From JAVBLV01 sp031553195 (GTDB lineage Bacteria; Bacteroidota; Bacteroidia; Bacteroidales; P3), in NCBI GenBank assembly GCA_031553195.1, contig JAVBLV010000064.1, positions 1 through 64,000 on the forward strand: 64,000 bases of DNA. The letters are read 5' to 3'. The position numbers were made by a program, and so were the translations under genes. Shown here piece by piece: positions 17,075 through 26,179 of this stretch. Position 1 is the stretch's first letter. Every line of letters starts with the position of its first letter. Below the pieces are notes generated by a model. That model saw nothing but the letters and a program-made list of their open reading frames with translations. It searched no databases and had not been told where the DNA came from.

Positions 17075-18355
17075 CTACTTGGTGAAAATGATCTCTAACC
17101 GTACCGGATCGGAAACATTTGTCCCGTTTAGAACCACTCTATTGGCTGTAGTGGTAGCAGCCGTAACATATACATTAACCCCAAAATCGTTGTTATGACC
17201 ATTTAATATATTTTGCACATATCGAGCCAAAGGGATTCTGTACTGCTTTCTTGAGGCGTCATAACTTATGCTTACCACAGATCCGTCTGAAGTCATATCC
17301 AAAATTGAGCTCGTTCCACCCGTACTTGTATTCATAAGACACACTATAGTTTGGGGAGGATCCGAATCGGGAGTTTCGGAAGAAACAGGAATTACTAACG
17401 TCGCATGGTTTATAGAGTAACGTTGGTTTTTTAAGGCTGCAAGATCAGGAAGATAGAATTTAAAATAAGTACCTCCCAATGCTTCCAAATAAAGCTTGGA
17501 AGAACCGTCAATAGAATCTTTCCGGTTGCTATTAAAGGTCGACAAAGCGGTTCCGGCGTAGTTGTGTTCAATGTGTTCGAAATGGGCAGATTTTGAATCA
17601 AATATAAAATTGTATACCGTTGCTTCGCCACCGCTTGCTTTGTAATAAAGCGACATGCCCGAATAGGTTGACGCCAAATTAAAATAACCTACGGTTCCGG
17701 CGCTTCCATCGGGAACTACTTTTATGTACAACCCCTTCACAAATTTAATAAAATCTTCATTCGAATCGAACTTTCGCGTTCCTATCTTGTTCATGAAATC
17801 ATTCGAAAGTCTCATCCGTATTTGAGGCGGATAGTTTATCCCTCCCATTTTTACGCTATCCGTAGAATTAAACGTAACATTTCCGTCAAAAAGGGGAGTC
17901 GATCCATAGGCGACCGTACTTGTCGCATAATACGTCGCATCGGTAGACATATCTTCCGATAGTTGGTAAACTTGTATGTGTAAAGATTTTGAATTTTGAT
18001 TTGCAGGATAAATTCCCGAAAACACCATTGTCAGAACCAATGAATCCAATGTATATGCCCCTTGTAATTCGAAGCCTTTACTGTCCTGAAGACTTATTTG
18101 GGAGAATATGCTTGCGCTTACCTGCCCAAATGTTTGATCTTTATAAAATCCTAACAAATGAGTTCCTACGCTGGATGTTTTTAAAGAATCGTGTAAGAAA
18201 GTGTAGGCTGTCGCTCTTAAAGTTGTATCAGCAGTGTATAATAGAGAATTCGGGTCTTGTAAATTTAATCCCAATTCTGATTCTTCATCTGTGCAGGCGG
18301 TAAAAAATACCGGAAATAAAAAGATAAGAAAAATGATTCGAAAAGAATTTTGCAT
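17075..18355 (-). CDS. DUF4270 lipoprotein
   Basis: A 426-residue lipoprotein with a signal peptide and lipobox (FPVFFTAC), then the DUF4270 signature start DEESELGLNLQDPNS and repeated beta-strand segments with a C-terminal ARYVQNILNGHNNDFGVNVY. DUF4270 proteins are common in Bacteroidetes surface loci; their biochemical role is unknown. The GT5-like gene precedes it by 234 bp on the same strand, an arrangement I recall as frequent in Bacteroidales. Confidence 0.88.
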   Translation of the reverse strand: MQNSFRIIFLIFLFPVFFTACTDEESELGLNLQDPNSLLYTADTTLRATAYTFLHDSLKTSSVGTHLLGFYKDQTFGQVSASIFSQISLQDSKGFELQGAYTLDSLVLTMVFSGIYPANQNSKSLHIQVYQLSEDMSTDATYYATSTVAYGSTPLFDGNVTFNSTDSVKMGGINYPPQIRMRLSNDFMNKIGTRKFDSNEDFIKFVKGLYIKVVPDGSAGTVGYFNLASTYSGMSLYYKASGGEATVYNFIFDSKSAHFEHIEHNYAGTALSTFNSNRKDSIDGSSKLYLEALGGTYFKFYLPDLAALKNQRYSINHATLVIPVSSETPDSDPPQTIVCLMNTSTGGTSSILDMTSDGSVVSISYDASRKQYRIPLARYVQNILNGHNNDFGVNVYVTAATTTANRVVLNGTNVSDPVRLEIIFTK

Positions 18356-18589
18356 ATTTGTTTAAAATAAAAAGTCCATTGAAAAACGAGAAAAAGGCTT
18401 AATTATTGTCTGTAAAAGAACGGCGTAGGCATCAGGCCTAAATTTTATAAAATACAAACGTGAAAATTGGAGAATAGCCCTTGCATAATCGATTAAAACT
18501 AATCCTTAGGGGAGCCATAACACAAATTAAACCTAAATTTGCAACCTCTTAAGAATATTTGCTCTGGACTGTTTATCTGGCGTATTATA

Positions 18590-19411
18590 TTAATCTTCTA
18601 TTTTTCCAATTAAAGAAGCATACAATTCGTTAATCTTATCTAAATGTATTTTCTCGTCGGCGCAATATTCTACAATAGGTTTCTTTTGCGTTTTGGCATA
18701 TTCTATCAATTCTGGGTTCACTTTTTCGCTAAACAAAACTACTCCGCTGGAAAAATCAATAGCCGCCTTCATTATGTTGACATAAGTAGGTTCTTTATAA
18801 TGCCTTAAATCTTTTGGCGTAGCGCCGTCTGCTTTTAATTTCTTTTCCATAGAAGGATTTAAACTTCCGGGAAAATCATCGTCAAATAAAGAAATTACCA
18901 TTTTTGAAGAGGTAAAAATAGGATTATCGCGATAAGGTCTCTTCACATAAAAAGGAAGCACGCTTGCAAACCAGCCGCTACAATGAATAATATGAGGTTG
19001 CCAACTTAACTTTTTTACGGTTTCTAAAACGCCGCGGGCAAAGAATATAGTTCTTTCATCATTATCTTCAAAAAGAACGTTATTTTTATCTAAAACTTCC
19101 ATCTTTCGATAAAAATAGTCTTCATTATCAATAAAATATATCTGCATCCGGGCAGATGGAATGGAAGCTACTTTAATGATTAATTGATGATCCTGGTTAT
19201 TGATGATAAGATTCATGCCTGAAAGTCGAATGACTTCGTGCAACTGATTCTTACGTTCATTTATAGACCCAAAGCGGGGCATGAATGTCCTGATTTCTCT
19301 GCCTTTGTCCTGGATTCCTTGAGGAAGGAATCGTCCGACATTGGCTAAAACAGAATTTTGGTTATATGGAAAAATTTGTTGGTTAACAAATAGAATTCTG
19401 CCTTTTGCCAT
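18590..19411 (-). CDS. Short GT5-like (glycogen/starch synthase N-domain) protein
   Basis: A 273-residue protein resembling only the N-terminal Rossmann-like half of GT5 glycogen synthases. It starts GRILFVNQQIFPYNQNSVLA, with FMPRFGSINERKNQLHEV and PHIIHCSGWFASVLPFYVK matching the sugar-acceptor side of the fold. Full GT5 enzymes are about 470-500 residues with an ADP-glucose-binding C-domain, which is absent here; the gene ends normally without a visible broken remainder. Bacteroidetes carry such short forms next to DUF4270. Catalytic activity is therefore doubtful, and a regulatory or binding role is possible. Confidence 0.78.
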   Translation of the reverse strand: MAKGRILFVNQQIFPYNQNSVLANVGRFLPQGIQDKGREIRTFMPRFGSINERKNQLHEVIRLSGMNLIINNQDHQLIIKVASIPSARMQIYFIDNEDYFYRKMEVLDKNNVLFEDNDERTIFFARGVLETVKKLSWQPHIIHCSGWFASVLPFYVKRPYRDNPIFTSSKMVISLFDDDFPGSLNPSMEKKLKADGATPKDLRHYKEPTYVNIMKAAIDFSSGVVLFSEKVNPELIEYAKTQKKPIVEYCADEKIHLDKINELYASLIGKIED

Positions 19412-19434
19412 TTTACAATGTTTTAATAAGTGTG

Positions 19435-19464
19435 CAAAGATACGATTTTCTCTTGGAAAATAAA
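19435..19464 (-). promoter_or_regulatory. Candidate promoter for the GT5-like gene
   Basis: The minus strand reads TATCTTTG at 19435-19442, a perfect TAnnTTTG, with TTTA at 19461-19464 where TTTG is expected. The start of transcription would be near 19428, about 17 bases before the ATG. The rest of the 313-bp gap 19412-19724 shows nothing else. Confidence 0.5.
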
Positions 19465-19724
19465 ATACGCGCTTGTGAGACGAGCATGTAGATTGTTGGC
19501 TTTAAATCATGTAAAGACAAAAGAAGAGTATTTTCTTTTTACATAGTCGTTCCATATCAATTAACCATTTGATATTTTTGTTATGAGCTACTTGATAAGA
19601 AGGCTACAGTATTCGAAAAAATATTTTTTTATCCTCAATAGGCCGTTTTATGAACTCTTTCAAATTCAGGCAATAACAAAAAAACATCGATTTTGCTGTG
19701 AAATTTGTATTGCAAATTACTTTG

Positions 19725-20843
19725 TTATTGTCGAACTCCCTTATCCAGTTCATTTAAGGCAAATTGATAAGCGCCGATGGCAACCGCCTTTTCTGTGTCC
19801 ATTGTTGCGATTCCTATTCCTATTCGTTTTAATGGGTCGTATTGAATGTATTTATCCGAGAACGGAACTTTTATTTCGCGTTGCTCTCCCTTGCAAAATG
19901 CTTCTAATTCCATTTCGTTTTCGAGATTAAAGGCCTTCATCTCCAAACGATCGTAATAATTTCCGGAAAGCGTCTGGATTTTTCCGTTTAATTCTTTCAT
20001 TAAAGCCGGGATAAATAACTCAAACGCTTTTGAGAGTCCGCCCCCAATCACAATTAATCCATCCACCAATGTAATGGCATTGGCCAATACATCTCCCAAG
20101 GCTTCGCCCATTTCTTCAAAAGCTTTCCGCGCCGCTTCTTTATCTCCTTCTTTCTTGCCTATAGCAATATTATAAATCTCCTCCGGCTTAATTTCGTTTG
20201 AGACGTCTGTTTGAGCATATCCCTTATAAACGCGTTGTATTGCTCTTGTTGAGATGCTTTCTTCGGCAAAACTATGAGAATACTTATTATTACGCATTAT
20301 CCAAATTTCCGCTCCAGCAGAATTATCGCCAAGAAACAAATTTCCATCGCTTACGATTCCGCCGCCAAAACCTGTTCCTATGGTTACGCCAAATAAATTT
20401 TTGTATTGACGTATGCTGCCTGTTTTTTTCAATTTTTCATTTATTTTAGGCAGAAAACCGGCAATCGCTTCTCCATACGCAAATAAATCCCCATCGTTGT
20501 TCAGGAAAACAGGAATTTGGAACTCCTCCTCCAGAAGCGCTTTTAAAGCGACGCCTCCCCTGAATGCCGGCAAATTCTTTAAATCGCCGATAATACCATT
20601 GGGATAATCCGACGGACCAGGGAAAGCAAAACTAATGGCATCGGGAATTTCGTGTAAATCCTTTTTAATCGTACTGAATCCGGTAATAATATCTTTCAGA
20701 GATTCTTCCAACCCTTTATTTTCGCTGGAGATTTTAAATGACGAGCCGATTAATTCATTCGCACGTATGGCGCAAAACTTAAACGATTGTCCGCCGGCGT
20801 CTAGTGATAAAACAATACGCTTGTCGTTGTTATAATTTCTCAT
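19725..20843 (-). CDS. ROK family sugar kinase or regulator-like protein
   Basis: A 372-residue ROK/ASKHA-fold protein. The phosphate-1 loop is LSLDAGGQSFKFC, the catalytic segment is FLNNDGDLFAYGEA, the ATP site is GVTIGTGFGGGIVSDG, and the adenosine motif is GLIVIGGGLSKAF. The ROK zinc motif CxCGxxGCxE is missing: after the GTGFG loop it reads GDNSAGAEIWIMRNN. ROK kinases phosphorylate glucose, N-acetylglucosamine or similar sugars in the cytoplasm; the substrate cannot be read. There is no HTH, so it is not an NagC-type repressor. Confidence 0.85.
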   Translation of the reverse strand: MRNYNNDKRIVLSLDAGGQSFKFCAIRANELIGSSFKISSENKGLEESLKDIITGFSTIKKDLHEIPDAISFAFPGPSDYPNGIIGDLKNLPAFRGGVALKALLEEEFQIPVFLNNDGDLFAYGEAIAGFLPKINEKLKKTGSIRQYKNLFGVTIGTGFGGGIVSDGNLFLGDNSAGAEIWIMRNNKYSHSFAEESISTRAIQRVYKGYAQTDVSNEIKPEEIYNIAIGKKEGDKEAARKAFEEMGEALGDVLANAITLVDGLIVIGGGLSKAFELFIPALMKELNGKIQTLSGNYYDRLEMKAFNLENEMELEAFCKGEQREIKVPFSDKYIQYDPLKRIGIGIATMDTEKAVAIGAYQFALNELDKGVRQ

Positions 20844-20948
20844 TTGCTGTTTTTGTTTGGGGAATTTTGAAATAAAAATTTATACGATTTGCGAAGTTCA
20901 CAAAAAGATAAGGTTGCGGATATGTTTTTCAATCCGACACCTTATACC

Positions 20949-20982
20949 TAAGAGGTTGCCTGAAAATTCAGACAACCTCTTA
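20949..20982. repeat. Inverted repeat, minimal copy of the AAGAGGTTGT family
   Basis: TAAGAGGTTGCCTGAA at 20949-20964 pairs with TTCAGACAACCTCTTA at 20967-20982 with one mismatch and a 2-base loop. It shares its outer TAAGAGGTTG/CAACCTCTTA arms with the element at 52238-52402 and resembles the copy at 57311-57391. It lies downstream of the reductase gene and could also serve as a terminator, although no T run follows. Confidence 0.7.
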
Positions 20983-21015
20983 CCTTACAAATCTTTAGAA
21001 ATGTTGCAATAAAAC

Positions 21016-21759
21016 TTATACGGTCATTCCTCCGTCTACGCTTAAAACGGTTCCATTGATATATGCCGCGTCGTCCGAAGCTAAAAACAAATACGCAGCC
21101 GCTATCTCTTCCGGTTTTCCCAAGCGTCCGATTGGAACTTTTGCCTTCATACCGTCAATTACATTTTCGGGCATTTTGGCGACCATTTCGGTCGCAATAA
21201 ATCCAGGCGCTATTGCATTTACGGTAATTCCCTTACGTCCCAGTTCTTTTCCCCAAGTCTTGGTCATCCCTATTAATCCTGCTTTACTAGCCACATAATT
21301 GGTTTGTCCGAAATTACCATAAATCCCCACCACGGAAGAAGCATTGATAATACGACCATATGACTTTTCAAGCATATACTCAGAAATAATCTGAGTACAA
21401 TAAAAGACGCCTGTCAGGTTTACATCTATGACTTGTTGCCATTGCTCCGGAGTCATTTTCTTCAACGTACTGTCGCGAGTAATCCCTGCATTATTTATTA
21501 AGATCTCGATAGATCCGAAACGGGTATAAATTTCTTCGGCCGCGATTTTTACCTCTTCGTAATTCGCCGTGTTTACTTTCTTAAAAACAACTGCAGATCC
21601 TGATGCGCTTAGCTCTTTTGCTAATTCCGCGCCGCGAATTTCATCCAAATCCCATACAACTACTTTGGCTCCTTCTTGCGAAAACCTGATAGCGGTAGCT
21701 TTGCCTATTCCGGACGCTCCTCCTGTAATAATGGCGACTTTATTCTCTAGTTTTTTCAT
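21016..21759 (-). CDS. fabG: 3-oxoacyl-ACP / acetoacetyl-CoA reductase (SDR family)
   Basis: A 247-residue classical short-chain dehydrogenase: GGASGIGKA (NADPH loop), NNAG, the catalytic Ser of INASSVVG, then Tyr-x-x-x-Lys (YVASK), and the C-terminal NGTVLSVDGG. The start is ATG 21759; the in-frame upstream codon at 21765 is TTG. It reduces 3-ketoacyl chains on ACP or CoA. It lies 18 bases after a MaoC-like hydratase gene, so the pair may interconvert 3-ketoacyl, (R)-3-hydroxyacyl and enoyl intermediates. No polyhydroxyalkanoate synthase is in the window. FabG and PhaB cannot be separated by sequence reading alone. Confidence 0.88.
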   Translation of the reverse strand: MKKLENKVAIITGGASGIGKATAIRFSQEGAKVVVWDLDEIRGAELAKELSASGSAVVFKKVNTANYEEVKIAAEEIYTRFGSIEILINNAGITRDSTLKKMTPEQWQQVIDVNLTGVFYCTQIISEYMLEKSYGRIINASSVVGIYGNFGQTNYVASKAGLIGMTKTWGKELGRKGITVNAIAPGFIATEMVAKMPENVIDGMKAKVPIGRLGKPEEIAAAYLFLASDDAAYINGTVLSVDGGMTV

Positions 21760-21777
21760 AAACAAAAAATTATAACG

Positions 21778-22182
21778 TTATACAAATTGCCTGTTGTTTT
21801 TTAATTTGGCGTTGCCTTCAATACAAATTTTGCCGCTTTCGTCTTCCAAAAGACATTCGATAACGGCGGTATGTTTTTCGACATTGACTTCCGTAACCCT
21901 AAATTTAGCGACATAGGGACGATCTACAAAAACGGGAGCTAAAAATTTCATATCCTGATACATGTAAATAGCGCCTTCTCCCGGAAAAAGCGTTCCGAAT
22001 ACTTTTGAGAAAACGGCTCCGGAAAGAAATCCGTGTACGATAGGTCTTCCAAAAGGCGTTTTTGCCGCAAACTCGGCATCGATGTGAATGGGATTATTGT
22101 CTCCCGTAATTTTTGCAAAAGCGTCTACATCCGATTGTTTAAAACTTAAATGGTGCGTATAAGCGTCTCCTGTTTTTATCAT
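21778..22182 (-). CDS. MaoC-like (R)-specific enoyl-CoA hydratase
   Basis: A 134-residue single hot-dog-fold MaoC domain with the hydratase-2 signature ITGDNNPIHIDAEFA, containing the catalytic Asp and His, and GRPIVHGFLSGAVFSKVFG. The family hydrates trans-2-enoyl-CoA to (R)-3-hydroxyacyl-CoA (PhaJ-like). It is the first gene of a two-gene unit with the downstream reductase. The function follows from the family; the chain length preferred is unknown. Confidence 0.87.
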   Translation of the reverse strand: MIKTGDAYTHHLSFKQSDVDAFAKITGDNNPIHIDAEFAAKTPFGRPIVHGFLSGAVFSKVFGTLFPGEGAIYMYQDMKFLAPVFVDRPYVAKFRVTEVNVEKHTAVIECLLEDESGKICIEGNAKLKNNRQFV

Positions 22183-22267
22183 CGCAATATAATTTTAAAG
22201 GGTTATTCAGCGTTGAACGTAATAAAATTTTTCGACTTCCTTACGTTTGACATCGATTAATAGCATA

Positions 22268-22275
22268 CAAAAATA
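22268..22275 (-). promoter_or_regulatory. Candidate -7 box for the hydratase/reductase operon
   Basis: The minus strand reads TATTTTTG, matching TAnnTTTG, about 86 bases before the MaoC start. A TTTA lies near 22292-22295 as a weak -33 candidate with shorter spacing. Confidence 0.35.
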
Positions 22276-22450
22276 ATCATTTATTTTCTTTTAAACGTGT
22301 GTTAAAAATAAAATTTAAATCTGATATAAGAAAATGCACAACGGGGAATTGCAGATATGCAACAGAAATTTAAATTCTGTAGAAGTTATTTATATAAGTA
22401 ATCGTCAAATATTTAACAACAAAACTTGGACAAACTAAATATTTTGGAAT

Positions 22451-24931
22451 TTATTCATGATAATATATCCTCTTTACCCGTTGGGGGATTCCGGTAAAAA
22501 CTTCGTAGGGAATGGTTCCCATATGATCAGCCATATTCTGCACCAGATTGGAGTTTCCAAAAATAATCACTTCATCCGTTTCCTTGCAATCGATAAGCGT
22601 CACATCTATCATGCACATATCCATACAAATATTTCCAATAATAGGCGCATGCATTCCGTTCACCAATACAGAACCGACCCCGTTCCCCAAACGCCGGTTA
22701 AGTCCGTCGGCATAGCCAATAGGAATAACAGCTATCAGGGAGGGCTTTTGGGCAACCCAATTACGATTGTACCCTACGCTTTCTCCCGATTCTATATCTC
22801 TGATTTGGGATATTTTAGTTTTTAAGATGCTTACATTCTGAAGATGAGGTTGTGTATCCGGGTCCGAAGAAATGCCATATAATCCTATTCCCAAACGAAC
22901 CATATCGAACTGAGCATTAGGAAAACGGCTAATTCCCGCCGTATTTAGAATATGACAAAGAATATTTTCTCCTAATTCTGCTTTTGCATAATCCGAAATT
23001 TCTTCGAATAAGCTGATCTGCTGCAAAGTAAAATCATCCATTGCAGGATCTTCGCTGGCAGCCAAATGAGAGAATACGGATTTTAATTTAATGTACGGAT
23101 TATTTTTAAGAATTTGGATCGCTTCTTTCAAATCAATAAAATTCATTCCCAAACGATGCATTCCCGTGTCGACTTCTATATGGATGGCAATCTCTTTATC
23201 CCCTCGGTAAAATGTATTGATTTCCTCAATAAATGTTTTTAAAAGGCGTAAACTATATATTTCCGGCTCCAGATTATATTTGAGAATCATATTAAATGCT
23301 TGTTCTTCGGGATTCATAACCAGAATAGGTAGCGTAATTCCCGCATTGCGCAAATCCACTCCTTCATCAGCGTAAGCGACAGTAAGGTAATCGACATTGT
23401 TGAATTGTAACATATGCGCAATTTCTGCGCTCCCCGTCCCATAAGAAAATGCTTTTACCATTGCCATTATCTTTGTCCGGGAATTTAATAATGACCGGAA
23501 AAAGTTTAAATTATGCTCTATTGAGTTGAGGTTTATTTCCAGAATCGTCTCATGCGATTTCCGTTGCAATAGACGGCTTATACGTTCAAATTCAAAAATA
23601 CGGGCTCCTTTTAAAAGAATGGTCTCATTATTAAGGCTGGACAGAGGGAAATCGGAGATAAACGCATCGGTCGTTTTGTAAAACAATTTTTGCATGGGAA
23701 ATATTTTCGATTGCCTGCTGATGGCCTCCCCAATTCCGATTAAAGAGTCAATCCCTTTTTGAACAAGCATTTCGGAGACTTCTTCATAAAGTTGCGATTC
23801 TAATTTGCCGCTTTGCAAAATATCGGATAAAATAAGCGTTTTTTTTGCATGTCGTTGTTGATGTTGCAAAAAATCAAGGGCAATTCCAAGCGAATTCAAA
23901 TCGGAACTGTAACTATCGTTGATAATGGCGCAGTTATTGATCCCTTCTTTTAATTCCAAACGCATGGCAATAGGCGAAAGTTTTTGCATTCGTTCGGCAA
24001 TGATTGCAGGGGAATAGTCCAAATAACATAACAACGCGCAACAATGCAAGGAATTTTCTATAGAAGCGCTGTCGACAAATGGAATTGTATAGTTGAATGT
24101 TCCGGATTGATAAAGAATTTGCAGGTTCGTTTCGTTATTTTTCTTCTCAATAGATAAAACTTTGACACTCACATCGTCTTTAGTTCCCCACGTAAAGCGG
24201 TTGACATTTTTAAATGCCTCGAACGAAGAAATCATGGAATGGATATCCGCTGCGTCTGCCGAATAAATCAAAGTTTCGACATGCGTAAACAAATGTAATT
24301 TCTCGGCTATTTTTTGCGAACGGGTCAAAAAATTCTCGTCATGAGCTTGCCCAATATTCGTGAAAATTCCTATCGTCGGTTTTATAATTGACTGTAACCG
24401 GATCATCTCGTTAGGTTCCGACACGCCGGCTTCGAAAACGGCTAATTCATTTTCTTTACTCATCTGCCAAACAGATAAAGGAACCCCAATTTGGGAATTG
24501 TAACTTTTTGGACTGCTGACAATGTTTTTATCCGGACTCAACAATTGACAAATCCAATCTTTTACGATGGTTTTACCATTGCTGCCGGTAATTCCTATCA
24601 CAGGAATGTCAAATTGTTCCCGGTGGTAGGCGGCTAATTGCTGTAGAGCCAATAACGTATCTTTGACGATTATATAATTATTCCCTTCAATCTGATATTC
24701 TTCCGTGTTTTCTGCAATAACAAAATTACGAACCCCTTTCGAAGATAATTCTTTAATATACTTATGCCCGTCGTTACGTTTGGATTGTAACGCAAAAAAT
24801 AAACATGTCCTGGGATTTGCCAACTTCCTACTATCGGTTAAAAGCGATGTGATTTCTTGATTTTCAGAATCGGAAAAAAGAAGTTTCCCCTTAAGGATAT
24901 TGGTTATTCGGGCAATTGTGTATGGAGTCAT
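22451..24931 (-). CDS. murF-alr: Bifunctional UDP-MurNAc-tripeptide:D-Ala-D-Ala ligase / alanine racemase
   Basis: An 826-residue fusion characteristic of Bacteroidetes. The MurF half (residues 1-450) has the ATP loop GITGSNGKT (113-121), FEAGVSEPNEM and INDSYSSDLNSL; it adds D-Ala-D-Ala to UDP-MurNAc-tripeptide. The alanine racemase half (about 458-826) has the PLP lysine in AMVKAFSYGTG, the substrate-side VGYNRNW and IPIGYADGLNRRLGNG with the catalytic Tyr region; it makes D-alanine from L-alanine. Fusing the two links D-Ala supply to its use in cytoplasmic peptidoglycan precursor synthesis. It ends cleanly; miaA lies 72 bp upstream on the same strand. Confidence 0.96.
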   Translation of the reverse strand: MTPYTIARITNILKGKLLFSDSENQEITSLLTDSRKLANPRTCLFFALQSKRNDGHKYIKELSSKGVRNFVIAENTEEYQIEGNNYIIVKDTLLALQQLAAYHREQFDIPVIGITGSNGKTIVKDWICQLLSPDKNIVSSPKSYNSQIGVPLSVWQMSKENELAVFEAGVSEPNEMIRLQSIIKPTIGIFTNIGQAHDENFLTRSQKIAEKLHLFTHVETLIYSADAADIHSMISSFEAFKNVNRFTWGTKDDVSVKVLSIEKKNNETNLQILYQSGTFNYTIPFVDSASIENSLHCCALLCYLDYSPAIIAERMQKLSPIAMRLELKEGINNCAIINDSYSSDLNSLGIALDFLQHQQRHAKKTLILSDILQSGKLESQLYEEVSEMLVQKGIDSLIGIGEAISRQSKIFPMQKLFYKTTDAFISDFPLSSLNNETILLKGARIFEFERISRLLQRKSHETILEINLNSIEHNLNFFRSLLNSRTKIMAMVKAFSYGTGSAEIAHMLQFNNVDYLTVAYADEGVDLRNAGITLPILVMNPEEQAFNMILKYNLEPEIYSLRLLKTFIEEINTFYRGDKEIAIHIEVDTGMHRLGMNFIDLKEAIQILKNNPYIKLKSVFSHLAASEDPAMDDFTLQQISLFEEISDYAKAELGENILCHILNTAGISRFPNAQFDMVRLGIGLYGISSDPDTQPHLQNVSILKTKISQIRDIESGESVGYNRNWVAQKPSLIAVIPIGYADGLNRRLGNGVGSVLVNGMHAPIIGNICMDMCMIDVTLIDCKETDEVIIFGNSNLVQNMADHMGTIPYEVFTGIPQRVKRIYYHE

Positions 24932-25003
24932 TTTTTATTATTGAAAATTCGACATTCGATTGTTACAAAAGGCGTAAAATATAACGATTATTCCAACTTT
25001 CGA

Positions 25004-25909
25004 TTATATTTCTGCCACGTTTTGCTTGATAATTTCTATCTTTTTTTCCAAAGGCAGATTTCCATCTATCCAGAGAATATTAATTCCTGTTTTTTCCATT
25101 CTTCTAAACCATGTCATTTGTCGTTTTGCAAATTGGTGAATGGCTGTATTTAACAAACGGAACATTTCTTCGTAAGACAATTGATCCGTTAAATACAACG
25201 TAACATATTTATATTCCAACCCGTAGCGTATTAGCCGTTCTTTTGGAATCCCTTGTTTCAGGAGAGTTTCCACTTCGTTTATCATTCCATTATTCAATCG
25301 TTGGGAAAGACGTTCCGTAATTCGTTGGCGAATAATAGCGCGATCGAAATAAACGCCGAAAATGATATTTTCAATCTCCGGCCAGGACTGGGTTGAATCA
25401 GGTTGTTCCGTCTGAAATTTTTTAATTTCAATAGCGCGAATCAAGCGCTCGCGCTCGCAAATATCTGTCTGGTTATGTAAAGGGCCGTACGATTCCAGTA
25501 ATGCGGAAAGTTCTTCCATGTTTTTATTCGAAAGTCCATTTCGAAGATTTTGATCAATAGGAACGTCGAAAAGCCTGTATTGCCGCAAAACCGCTTCAAG
25601 ATATAGTCCTGTTCCCCCGCAAAGAATCGGCGTTTTATGTTGCTTTCTTATTTGTTCATAGGCAGATAAAAAATCATTCTGAAATTCGTAAACATTATAT
25701 TCATAACCGGCTTCTCTGATATCGATCAAATGATATGGAATTTGGACTCTATTTACAACATATTCGCTTAGATCTTTTCCTGATCCGATATCCATTCCTT
25801 TATAAATTTGCCTGGAATCGGCGCTGATAATTTCTCCGTTTAAACAATACGCCAATTGTGTTGCTAACTGCGTTTTTCCCGAAGCGGTAGTCCCTAAAAT
25901 CGTGATCAT
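25004..25909 (-). CDS. miaA: tRNA dimethylallyltransferase
   Basis: A 301-residue MiaA: P-loop GTTASGKT at residues 6-13, the signature ADSRQIYKGMDIGSGKDL, the CGGTGLYLEAVL active-site segment, and ERLIRAIEI. It transfers a dimethylallyl group to A37 of tRNAs reading codons that begin with U. The length is normal. Its end is 72 bp from the murF-alr start, so cotranscription is possible. Confidence 0.96.
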   Translation of the reverse strand: MITILGTTASGKTQLATQLAYCLNGEIISADSRQIYKGMDIGSGKDLSEYVVNRVQIPYHLIDIREAGYEYNVYEFQNDFLSAYEQIRKQHKTPILCGGTGLYLEAVLRQYRLFDVPIDQNLRNGLSNKNMEELSALLESYGPLHNQTDICERERLIRAIEIKKFQTEQPDSTQSWPEIENIIFGVYFDRAIIRQRITERLSQRLNNGMINEVETLLKQGIPKERLIRYGLEYKYVTLYLTDQLSYEEMFRLLNTAIHQFAKRQMTWFRRMEKTGINILWIDGNLPLEKKIEIIKQNVAEI

Positions 25910-25965
25910 TGCGTAAAAAATAATGTCGATACTGTAGCAATCTTCTTAAAACGTATAAAGAAAGC

Positions 25966-26073
25966 GTCCAAAAAGTCATTCTGAGATTATAGAAAACAAA
26001 AACCGCAAAATCAAAATTTCTATTTTATGAAACTTTGCGTTCTTTGCATTTCTGCTCTATTGACTTCTTGGAC
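25966..26073. repeat. Inverted-repeat element with GTCCAAAAAGTCA ends
   Basis: GTCCAAAAAGTCA at 25966-25978 and TGACTTCTTGGAC at 26061-26073 are inverted copies with one mismatch, enclosing 82 bases that include an ACTTTGCGTTCTTTGC stretch. The 108-bp size, end inversion and intergenic site between miaA and rubrerythrin suggest a miniature element or repeated hairpin. Only one copy is seen in the window. Confidence 0.55.
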
Positions 26074-26179
26074 AGCCCTTAAATTATTTCACTTACCCTG
26101 AAAGCGGAATTGTTATATCTCTAAAATGGCTTAAAATAATGTCATTTTAAACAGATCTTTGATCCCATGCTTAGTATAC

